Of a DNA stretch of 5,302 bases, positions 1 through 4,935 are shown in pieces. The notes beneath the pieces were generated by a model. It had not been told where the DNA came from and made no database searches. It worked only from the letters and a program-made list of their open reading frames with translations. Every line of letters begins with the position of its first letter. The first letter of the stretch is position 1. This DNA is from JBCCYM01 sp039190005. GTDB taxonomy: Bacteria; Pseudomonadota; Gammaproteobacteria; UBA12402. The stretch covers positions 1-5,302 of the forward strand of contig JBCCYM010000088.1 in the NCBI GenBank assembly GCA_039190005.1, given 5' to 3'. A program made the position numbers and the translations under genes.

Positions 1-24
1 GAAAAATTAAAGGGGAAAATCATA

Positions 25-516
25 ATGAAAAAAACTCAACTCTTAGTAATTACTATAATTGCTTCTTTTACATATGTAGTAAGTTTTGCAAATACTATTG
101 ACACTAAATTTCAAGGTGATCAATGGTGTACTCCTGAGACGCCTGGTTTAAATGCTAGCTCTGGGAAACAGTTTTGTAGAAGAATTTCGCCTTATATTAA
201 AAGACACGCTGGGAAAATGACTGGCTGTTATCCTGTACATAATGGCACACAATCGGACATCCTTACGGTTTCAGTACCTGGAACACCAGATGACTGGATG
301 GTTGAGCCAGGGTGTAGCGTTGTTGTATGGTCGACCGGTACGGCCCCTTCTTCTGTATCATTTGATATACATGACGCTAATTCTAACTGTGCCTCTAATG
401 AATGTAATGCAAATGATACGAGCGTTGCAAATATGGTTGGCTTAAATGCCTATGGCGTAAACAGCAATGCCGAAAATGATCCCCTTGAAACTAAGCCATG
501 GAAAAGAAGAAATTAA
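25..516 (+). CDS. Putative secreted cysteine-containing protein of unknown function (163 aa)
   Basis: I do not recognise this protein. Residues 1-22 form a clear Sec signal peptide: a KK-charged start, a hydrophobic core (LLVITIIASFTYVV) and a likely signal peptidase I site after Ser-Phe-Ala (A22/N23). The mature part is about 141 residues. It has six cysteines at 35, 51, 68, 97, 122 and 127, an even number that fits disulfide bonding outside the cytoplasm. It alternates beta-prone stretches (LTVSVPG, CSVVVWS, SVSFDIH) with Asn/Ser/Asp-rich loops and has no membrane segment after the signal. The start is supported by AGGGG at 11-15, nine bases before the ATG. The next gene on the same strand begins about 265 bases later and has its own promoter, so an operon is unlikely. 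The same frame stays open for 35 codons after the TAA at 514-516, up to TAG 622-624, and those codons add two more cysteines, so this may be a truncated form of a roughly 198-aa protein. The gene call is fairly secure; the function is unknown. Confidence 0.8.
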   Translation: MKKTQLLVITIIASFTYVVSFANTIDTKFQGDQWCTPETPGLNASSGKQFCRRISPYIKRHAGKMTGCYPVHNGTQSDILTVSVPGTPDDWMVEPGCSVVVWSTGTAPSSVSFDIHDANSNCASNECNANDTSVANMVGLNAYGVNSNAENDPLETKPWKRRN

Positions 517-624
517 CTTAGGAGTGATAATCACAATCATCTTACTTTTTACATAATAATACCATGCTCAGACCAAAAGCAATCTATGGGGGCTGATTGC
601 GCATGGACGGTTTTTAACCTTTAG
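517..624 (+). other. In-phase open continuation after the stop of the 25-516 gene
   Basis: After TAA 514-516 the same reading frame continues without a stop for 35 codons to TAG 622-624. The encoded stretch begins LRSDNHNH, has a beta-like segment LTFYIIIPC and ends GADCAWTVFNL, which looks like a plausible protein C-terminus. It has no start codon or ribosome site of its own. The simplest reading is that the upstream gene once ran to 624 and a sense codon became TAA, or that this stop is leaky. A chance open frame of this length cannot be excluded from one sequence. Confidence 0.3.
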
Positions 625-675
625 AAAAGCTAAGCCATTATTTATAAAATAGTCATGATGGAAAATTAGATTGTT

Positions 676-697
676 GGCTGAAACTGCAGTTTCAGCC
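676..697. repeat. Perfect 22-bp palindrome
   Basis: The arm GGCTGAAACTG (676-686) is followed directly by its exact reverse complement (687-697), with CTGCAG (a PstI-type hexamer) at the centre. No T-run follows on either strand, so it does not look like an ordinary intrinsic terminator. It lies about 50 bases upstream of the promoter of the 782-1594 gene. Fourteen bases of the same sequence recur at 1603-1616, just after that gene. It could be an operator for a dimeric regulator, a repeat-element end or a recombination scar. A second small palindrome, AATTCGAATT, follows at 700-709. Confidence 0.75.
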
Positions 698-743
698 GTA
701 ATTCGAATTTCATAATCGCACAACTTAGACTTTGGCTCTAATG

Positions 744-757
744 TGCTATACTATAAT
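744..757 (+). promoter_or_regulatory. Candidate sigma-70 extended -10 promoter for the 782-1594 gene
   Basis: TGCTATACT at 744-752 is an extended -10 element (TG-N-TATACT), and a perfect TATAAT overlaps its end at 752-757. No good -35 hexamer sits at the right distance; TTAGAC at 725-730 is a poor match, as is typical of extended -10 promoters. Transcription would start near 759-764. That leaves almost no leader for an ATG at 767 but a normal one for the ATG at 782. Confidence 0.5.
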
Positions 758-781
758 AGAGGTTAAATGAGGTTAGTGCTT

Positions 782-1594
782 ATGAGTAAAGTAATTAAGT
801 TTGTCGCTTTGTGTTTTTTTTCTTCTATGATTCCATTCTCAATGCCAGTATATGGAAACAAGGCTGTTTTTGGCGATGATAACAATTTGAGTGAAATTGT
901 TGTACACAGTAGTCCATTACTGGTATCTCGGGAAGAAAAAATACTCCCCAATGGAAATGTGGAGTATATTTTTACGATTGTTAATACTGGTAACACAAGA
1001 ACGAAAGGACTTATCATGAGCCTTAAACCCATTGGCGAAAAGTCGAGCGTGTTTTTTGTACGTCAAATGCCAAACTCTATAGTAGAGCCTAATACGTCAG
1101 TCACAGCAATAGTAACTCAAAAACCCGTCAACGACTCTGAAAATAATGCAATTTCTCAGATTACATTTTCACTGCCAAATACAGGGGTTTTTTACAGCAA
1201 TCAATTGGAAGGGAAGCAAGATGCATTCGTTTATAACAAAACTTATGACAATATAACAGTTATCTGGAGTGCGAGCGGATGTATTAATGATTATGAAAGT
1301 GGATGCGATAAAAACGTACCTTTTGGCTGTCACAAAGAGACTGTAAAGCCTAATAAGTGTTCGACAAGAAAAGTTGGATATGGTAATTCGCCTGCTGTAT
1401 GGGTTTGTGATTCAAATAATAATGTGGGTTATATTGATAGTGCCATTGTGCATGCTCCAGTAAGAAAGAATACTCCTGCTTATATTTACTCCCTTGAACC
1501 TAATGAAGAAGTGGGTGTTTCACCTGAAGATTATGGAATTCTCACTTCTACTTCTTTGTCTAACGAGGAAAATTTTTGTTCGTCGGGAGATTGA
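782..1594 (+). CDS. Putative secreted protein with Ig-like N-terminal half and Cys-rich C-terminal half (270 aa)
   Basis: Not a family I can name. I chose ATG 782 because TGAGG at 768-772 lies nine bases upstream, the likely transcription start (about 759-764) is compatible with it, and it gives a compact signal peptide. The upstream in-frame ATG 767 would add MRLVL and has AGAGG only four bases away. Numbering from 782, residues 1-25 are a signal peptide (SKVIK, then a hydrophobic core, ending near VYG). Residues about 38-140 are beta-rich, with a phrase (VEYIFTIVNTGNT) and later PNTSVTAIV that resemble the repeated Ig-fold modules of bacterial surface proteins; this is a resemblance, not a proven domain. 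Residues about 160-210 contain five cysteines (167, 175, 183, 193, 209) and a sixth lies near the end (266), suggesting disulfides in the periplasm or outside the cell. There is no C-terminal anchor, so the protein is either periplasmic or released. The nearby 163-aa secreted protein also has six mature cysteines, but I see no clear homology between them. Confidence 0.85.
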   Translation: MSKVIKFVALCFFSSMIPFSMPVYGNKAVFGDDNNLSEIVVHSSPLLVSREEKILPNGNVEYIFTIVNTGNTRTKGLIMSLKPIGEKSSVFFVRQMPNSIVEPNTSVTAIVTQKPVNDSENNAISQITFSLPNTGVFYSNQLEGKQDAFVYNKTYDNITVIWSASGCINDYESGCDKNVPFGCHKETVKPNKCSTRKVGYGNSPAVWVCDSNNNVGYIDSAIVHAPVRKNTPAYIYSLEPNEEVGVSPEDYGILTSTSLSNEENFCSSGD

Positions 1595-1602
1595 GATATG
1601 AT

Positions 1603-1616
1603 CGGCTGAAACTGCA
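1603..1616 (+). repeat. Second copy of one arm of the 676-697 palindrome
   Basis: CGGCTGAAACTGCA lies nine bases after the stop of the 782-1594 gene. It matches the reading of the right arm of the upstream palindrome (including its flanking C) over 14 bases, and the left arm over 13. Here the second half of the palindrome is missing. The secreted-protein gene is therefore bracketed by a shared short sequence about 930 bases apart. Confidence 0.6.
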
Positions 1617-1737
1617 AATGCGGTAGTAAAGTTCGGTAGAAAGTAGTAACTATCTGATATTATTATGAATATATTTTTACCAGCTGTTATTGTTTTATGC
1701 CATTTCTGAAAAATGATGAATTTTTATTTAAGATATT

Positions 1738-1806
1738 TCAATAACTTAGTTTTGCAGATACACCTAAAGTAAAAACATTACCGAAATTGACTATTTTCGA
1801 CAAGGT
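1738..1806 (-). pseudogene. Possible remnant: last beta-strand of an outer-membrane protein
   Basis: Read on the minus strand, this short frame gives TLSKIVNFG followed by NVFTLGVSAKLSY and a TGA at 1740-1738. The last residues alternate hydrophobic and polar and end in an aromatic (Y at -1, L at -3, A at -5, V at -7, L at -9, F at -11), the known C-terminal signature recognised by the BAM machinery in Gram-negative outer-membrane barrels. The frame opens only at 1830, just after a stop, and has no start or ribosome site, so it cannot be a gene by itself. If real, it is the tail of an outer-membrane protein gene whose body was lost when the antitoxin fragment was joined to it. Chance is possible for such a short stretch. 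Confidence 0.25.
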
Positions 1807-2008
1807 AACTCTAACTCCCAGTCTTTCATCTCACGACGTAGAACCGTGTCTTTTTCAACAGAAGTAGCGCATTCATAAAGAGCCTTTTCCCGTTTTTGAT
1901 TTCTTTTTCTATCAAACGAGTAAATGTTTTACTATGTTGTCGCACGGGAATAGCGGCTCTCATTCGAGCAGTAAGCTGATCTGGCATTGAAATAAGTATT
2001 TTTTCCAT
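1791..2008 (-). pseudogene. Frameshifted ribbon-helix-helix-type antitoxin gene, toxin absent
   Basis: The intact N-terminal part starts MEKILISMPDQL at ATG 2008-2006. GGAG lies nine bases upstream; the farther in-frame ATGs at 2023 and 2014 are too far from or too close to it. The layout fits small CopG/Arc-type antitoxins: a short beta-strand (KILISMP), a helix (DQLTARMRAAIP) and a second helix (SKTFTRLIEKEIK). After residue 37-38 the literal frame turns into unlikely sequence ending KKTRFYVVR. Adding one base to the A-run at 1893-1897 restores KREKALYECATSVEK and then DTVLRREMKDWE, ending at TAG 1793-1791, for a 72-residue protein of normal antitoxin length. This second helix and acidic tail are what such antitoxins use to bind the toxin. 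No MazF/PemK- or RelE-like toxin follows. The AT-rich stretch just upstream (about 2022-2047) repeats AGATATA twice in tandem and could be its old promoter or operator. Family assignment is from memory of similar antitoxins; the frameshift is seen directly. Confidence 0.75.
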
Positions 2009-2086
2009 CGTCATTATCTCCATATATAATATATCTTATATCTAATTGCAAATTTTTTTCTTGAAGTAAGGTACTTAATCGAAATC

Positions 2087-2118
2087 ACCTATTTCTTACA
2101 AGAATTAGGTAGTTTTTT
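2087..2118 (+). terminator. Weak candidate intrinsic terminator (plus strand)
   Basis: ACCTATTTCTT (2087-2097) and AAGAATTAGGT (2100-2110) are complementary at 10 of 11 positions and would fold into a tight AT-rich hairpin. It is followed by AG and six T's (2113-2118). This is the form of a plus-strand Rho-independent terminator. No gene on that strand ends here, and the hairpin overlaps the end of the minus-strand small ORF, whose direction has no T-run. It may stop antisense or readthrough transcription coming from the left. Confidence 0.3.
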
Positions 2119-2214
2119 AGGTGTAGATCGCTTATGCGATCTTACTGAGATGGTTTTACGTCCCAGTTTAGGTTTAATCTGAGTTGAACAACACCCAGCC
2201 TTAGATTTTGTCAT
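2089..2214 (-). CDS. Small, highly basic hypothetical protein (41 aa)
   Basis: I do not recognise this family. The ATG at 2214-2212 is preceded by a near-ideal Shine-Dalgarno sequence, AAGGAG (2228-2223), with an eight-base spacer, better than those of most genes in the window; the frame ends at TAG 2091-2089. The protein begins MTKSKAGCCS and ends KKLPNSCKK. It has 13 Lys/Arg, one His and no Asp or Glu at all in 41 residues, with cysteines at 8, 9 and 39. There is no signal peptide or membrane segment, so it should be cytoplasmic. Its charge suggests RNA or DNA binding, by analogy only. A perfect 7-bp hairpin (AGATCGC-TTAT-GCGATCT, 2125-2142) lies inside it. Possible -10 boxes (TATAGT, TATAAA) lie upstream without a clear -35. 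It could be a real small protein, a leader peptide or a residue of the accessory region around it; the ribosome site is the main argument that it is translated. Confidence 0.5.
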   Translation of the reverse strand: MTKSKAGCCSTQIKPKLGRKTISVRSHKRSTPKKLPNSCKK

Positions 2215-2288
2215 TTCAAAATCTCCTTTTTTATACTTTATGAGACTATAAAAGTTGGAAAACTACTCCTCTTAGCGCAAAGTCCCAC

Positions 2289-2300
2289 TTCTAATTAGAA
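2289..2300. repeat. Short perfect palindrome TTCTAATTAGAA
   Basis: A 12-base perfect palindrome sits about 75 bases upstream of the small basic ORF (read on the minus strand) and ten bases before the REP-like array. It could be an operator half-site pair, but AT-only palindromes of this length also arise by chance. Confidence 0.35.
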
Positions 2301-2310
2301 TTTACCTGTA

Positions 2311-2400
2311 CCCTTCGACAAGCTCAGGGACCGCCCTTCGACAAGCTCAGGGACCGCCCTTCGACAGGCTCAGGGACCACCTTTCGATGAATTCAGGGCA
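2311..2400. repeat. Tandem REP-like array, about four 23-bp units
   Basis: Three head-to-tail units start at 2311, 2334 and 2357. Each has the core CCCTTCGACAAGCTCAGGG followed by ACCG; the third carries G for A in the core and ends in A. A fourth, decayed unit (2380-2400) reads CCTTTCGATGAATTCAGGG. Each unit is an imperfect palindrome with CCCT/AGGG ends. Dispersed repeats with this TTCGACAAGCTCAGGG core are, from general knowledge, common in many bacterial genomes. The array lies in the intergenic space after metQ, as REP elements usually do. Confidence 0.85.
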
Positions 2401-2421
2401 TAACGCTTGTCGAAAGGTGGT
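2376..2421. repeat. 12-bp-stem inverted repeat at the end of the metNIQ operon
   Basis: ACCACCTTTCGA (2376-2387) pairs perfectly with TCGAAAGGTGGT (2410-2421) across a 22-base loop. It is made from the degenerate fourth repeat unit and an inverted half unit containing CTTGTCGAAAGG. It begins 16 bases past the metQ stop, so it would form a hairpin at the 3' end of the metNIQ transcript. No U-run follows in that direction, so it would more likely stabilise the 3' end or aid Rho-type termination than act as an intrinsic terminator. Confidence 0.6.
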
Positions 2422-2436
2422 TAATTATCTTTCTAA

Positions 2437-3261
2437 CTAACTGTTTGTCGGATTACTTTTCTCTTCTTTCCAACCCGGAACAGCGCCGCCATGAAAAATC
2501 TTTTCCGCGGCAGCGGCTACTTGGGGGGATTGAATTGATTCGAGTAACTCTTTCACTGTAGGTTTATTCTCGTCGCCTGCGCGGGTGACAAGTAAATTGG
2601 TGTAAAGTGAGTCAGACCCTTCTTTATAAATAGCATCTTTTAGCGATAAACCAGCTGATTCAGCGAAAGTATTATTAATCACCGCGGCTGAAACATCCTG
2701 TAAGGTTCGAGCGAGGTCCGCGGAATCCAGTTTCTTAAATTGGATATGTTTTGGATTAGCAATAATATCTTTAGGTGTCGCTGTAATGGTCGCATTGGGG
2801 CGTAACTGGATGACACCACCTTTCTGTAATAACAGTAAGGATCTTGCTTCATTACTGACATCACTAGGGATGGCAATAATGCCGTTTTCTGGCAGTTGGC
2901 TGAGATTTTTAATTTTTCTCGAATAGACTCCCAGTGGAAAAACAAATGTTTTACCCACTACTGCCAGCTTATAACCATGTGCTTTGGCATCAGCGTCGAG
3001 AAATGGTTTATGCTGAAAGGAATTGGCATCAATTGACCCCTCAGAAAGCGCGCGATTCGGTACGGAATAATCCGTGAACCTGACAATTTTCACTTTTAAT
3101 CCGTAGCGCTGTAGCGCGACTTTTTGCGCGGCTACCATCAAGTCAGTTTCTTTGCCCGCCATCACGCCAACGGAAATGCTGTTGGCCTGATCGCTTTTAT
3201 GGCAACCGCTGAATAGTAGTGTTGATGAAAAAAATAGTAGTAATGTTAATAATTTTTTCAT
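2437..3261 (-). CDS. metQ: Methionine ABC transporter substrate-binding lipoprotein MetQ (NlpA family, 274 aa)
   Basis: MetQ captures methionine in the periplasm and delivers it to the MetN-MetI complex in the inner membrane. The N-terminus is a lipoprotein signal: KK, a hydrophobic core and a lipobox LFSG-C with the lipidated cysteine at residue 20. The rest has the landmarks of the NlpA/MetQ family: VGVMAG near 31-36, SFQHKPFLDAD at 81-91, IPSDVSNEARSLLLLQKGG at 131-149, AVINNTFA at 193-200 and YTNLLVTR at 220-227. The length is normal for the family. The ATG overlaps the metI stop as ATGA (3258-3261), and AGGAG (3276-3272) stands ten bases upstream, so start and coupling are clear. It is the last gene of the operon and ends at TAG 2439-2437. 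NlpA-family relatives can bind other ligands, but linkage to metN with its NIL-type C-terminus makes methionine the best call. Confidence 0.96.
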   Translation of the reverse strand: MKKLLTLLLFFSSTLLFSGCHKSDQANSISVGVMAGKETDLMVAAQKVALQRYGLKVKIVRFTDYSVPNRALSEGSIDANSFQHKPFLDADAKAHGYKLAVVGKTFVFPLGVYSRKIKNLSQLPENGIIAIPSDVSNEARSLLLLQKGGVIQLRPNATITATPKDIIANPKHIQFKKLDSADLARTLQDVSAAVINNTFAESAGLSLKDAIYKEGSDSLYTNLLVTRAGDENKPTVKELLESIQSPQVAAAAEKIFHGGAVPGWKEEKSNPTNS

Positions 3262-3911
3262 TTCAACTTCTCTCCTCTATTAAGTTTTTTAGTAAAAAAA
3301 TCACCAGTAAATTGGATCAGCTGTACAAAAATGACCAGGATAACGATGGTAATCACCATTACCCCGGTTTGGAATCGTTGATAACCATAGCGGATGGCAA
3401 CATCGCCTAAACCGCCTCCGCCAACAGCACCGGCCATAGCGGAATAATTAACCAGGGCAATCGCCGTGATGGTAATGCCGCTGATAATGCCAGGCCATGC
3501 TTCCGGAAGTAGAAATCGGGTGATAATTTGTCCGGAAGTCGCGCCCATGGCCAAACCGGTTTCAATTAGGCCTTTGGGGACTTCCATGAGTGAGGTTTCC
3601 GTCAATCGTGCCACAAATGGAATGGCGCCAACCGTTAGCGGTACAATTGTCGCGGTTGTGCCGATCGATGTGCCGACAATTAAACGCGTAAAAGGAATAA
3701 TAGCGATCAGAAGAATAATAAATGGAATGGAGCGGCCAATATTGATAATAATATCAAGAATACGATGGCAATAGGCGTTTTCTAGCACATTGCCAGGTTT
3801 GCTGGTTTCTAGCCATATCCCTAAAGGAATGCCGATAATACTGGAAACCAATACCGACATAAATACCATGTAAAATGTTTGTACACAAGCAATGATGATT
3901 TCATGCGACAT
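3258..3911 (-). CDS. metI: Methionine ABC transporter permease MetI (217 aa)
   Basis: MetI is the inner-membrane channel subunit; two copies pair with two MetN ATPases to import methionine handed over by MetQ. About five hydrophobic segments are visible, around residues 10-33, 51-80, 85-101, 141-163 and 183-203. The cytoplasmic coupling helix that docks on the ATPase, the EAA motif, is present at about 117-136 (ETGLAMGA, then LP). GRSIPFIILL at 59-68 and AGAVGGGGLGD at 160-170 are typical of MetI. The length matches the family. The ATG lies inside the end of metN (11-base overlap, 3901-3911), with GAGG (3924-3921) nine bases upstream within metN. The stop overlaps the metQ start by four bases. 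Nothing looks broken. Confidence 0.96.
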   Translation of the reverse strand: MSHEIIIACVQTFYMVFMSVLVSSIIGIPLGIWLETSKPGNVLENAYCHRILDIIINIGRSIPFIILLIAIIPFTRLIVGTSIGTTATIVPLTVGAIPFVARLTETSLMEVPKGLIETGLAMGATSGQIITRFLLPEAWPGIISGITITAIALVNYSAMAGAVGGGGLGDVAIRYGYQRFQTGVMVITIVILVIFVQLIQFTGDFFTKKLNRGEKLK

Positions 3912-4935
3912 AACCTAACACCTCAAAGTCAACGTTTTCTTGCTGTAAATAATTATCTATGTGTTCGAATTTGCTAGGATCGCCTAATATTTCGACAAAT
4001 AGTATCCCTATTGTTTGATTGTGTATAATTTCCACAGTCCCTTTTAGAATGGACACAGTGACATCAAAATTTTTAATTAAATCGGTAATTACCGGCGCTT
4101 CGGTTGAATCTTGATGAAATAGTAAGCGTGCCATAATTGCTTTACTATTTTCTGGTGTTTGCGTGAGGTGATTGGTTAGTAGTTCTGTCGGTTGGTGACC
4201 AAGAATGGTGCTGACAAAATTTTTACTGATTTCAGTTTTAGGTCGCATGAACAGGTCAATGACATTGTTTTCCTCAATAATGCGTCCCTCACTGATAACC
4301 GCGACTCGGTCGGCAATTTGTTTGATGACTTGCATCTCATGAGTGATAATGACAATGCTGATATGATATTGTTGGTTAATTTCTTTAAGTAAATCCAGTA
4401 TAGACGCTGTGGTTTCAGGATCCAGTGCGCTGGTGGCTTCATCACAGAGCAATACTTTAGGCTGCGTGACTAAAGCGCGGGCAATGGCGACACGCTGTTT
4501 CTGCCCGCCACTGAGTTGTGCTGGATAACGGTTATGCTTATTTTCCAGACCAACCAATTTAAGTAAAGGTAATACGGTTTCTTTAATGATCGATTTTTTT
4601 GTGCCTTTGAGTATTAAGGGCAATGCCACATTTTTGTAAACCGTGTAATTACTGATAAGATTAAAATGTTGAAAGATCATACCCATTTGTCGACGCGCCT
4701 GTCGTAGTTTCGCTGATGATAGTTGGGTGAGGCTTTGCTGGTCGACAATCACTTCACCGTTATCAATGGGTTCGAGTAGATTGATACAACGTATCAGCGT
4801 ACTTTTGCCGGCGCCACTGTGACCGATGATGCCAAATATTTCACCGGCATTGATTTTGAGGTTAATATCATCAAGTGCCGGAATTTTACGTCCATTGTGG
4901 CAATACGTTTTGCTGACATTTTTGAGTTCAATCAT
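3901..4935 (-). CDS. metN: Methionine ABC transporter ATP-binding protein MetN (344 aa)
   Basis: MetN hydrolyses ATP on the cytoplasmic face to drive methionine import. All nucleotide-binding elements are intact: Walker A GHSGAGKS at 38-45, Q-loop glutamine 89 in IFQHFNL, signature LSGGQ at 141-145, Walker B VLLCDE at 161-166, D-loop SALD at 169-172 and switch histidine 199 in IITHE. Beyond the ATPase core, residues about 265-340 form a C-terminal domain of the NIL type (TVSILKGTVEI and GILFVEILGD are visible). In characterised MetN proteins this domain binds methionine and shuts the transporter off when the cell is replete. It is the first gene of the operon, preceded by a leader of about 120 nt. 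The start is fixed by the family's MIELKNVSK N-terminus, although its ribosome site is poor: TTGGG eight bases upstream, with GGGG too close. A six-codon upstream frame (ATG 4952) ends at TGA 4934-4932, overlapping the metN ATG. Confidence 0.97.
   Translation of the reverse strand: MIELKNVSKTYCHNGRKIPALDDINLKINAGEIFGIIGHSGAGKSTLIRCINLLEPIDNGEVIVDQQSLTQLSSAKLRQARRQMGMIFQHFNLISNYTVYKNVALPLILKGTKKSIIKETVLPLLKLVGLENKHNRYPAQLSGGQKQRVAIARALVTQPKVLLCDEATSALDPETTASILDLLKEINQQYHISIVIITHEMQVIKQIADRVAVISEGRIIEENNVIDLFMRPKTEISKNFVSTILGHQPTELLTNHLTQTPENSKAIMARLLFHQDSTEAPVITDLIKNFDVTVSILKGTVEIIHNQTIGILFVEILGDPSKFEHIDNYLQQENVDFEVLGYVA

Noticed and set aside
562..615. Terminator-like structure after the first secreted-protein gene: CCATGC/GCATGG with an inner GCAATC/GATTGC, then five T's
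   Set aside because: The outer helix has an 11-base bulge, the T's are separated from the stem and lie inside GGTTTTTAACC, and the segment also falls in the open continuation of the gene. Too weak to call.
767..781. Upstream ATG for the 270-aa secreted protein
   Set aside because: Its ribosome site (AGAGG, 758-762) is only four bases away and it lies nearly at the predicted transcription start; ATG 782 has a better-spaced TGAGG and a cleaner signal peptide.
1664..1708. Plus-strand 14-codon hydrophobic frame (MNIFLPAVIVLCHF)
   Set aside because: No ribosome binding site and very short; hydrophobic peptides of this size are common by chance in AT-rich DNA.
2311..2400. CRISPR-like array
   Set aside because: Units are contiguous head-to-tail with no unique spacers, which is a tandem REP-like repeat, not a CRISPR array.
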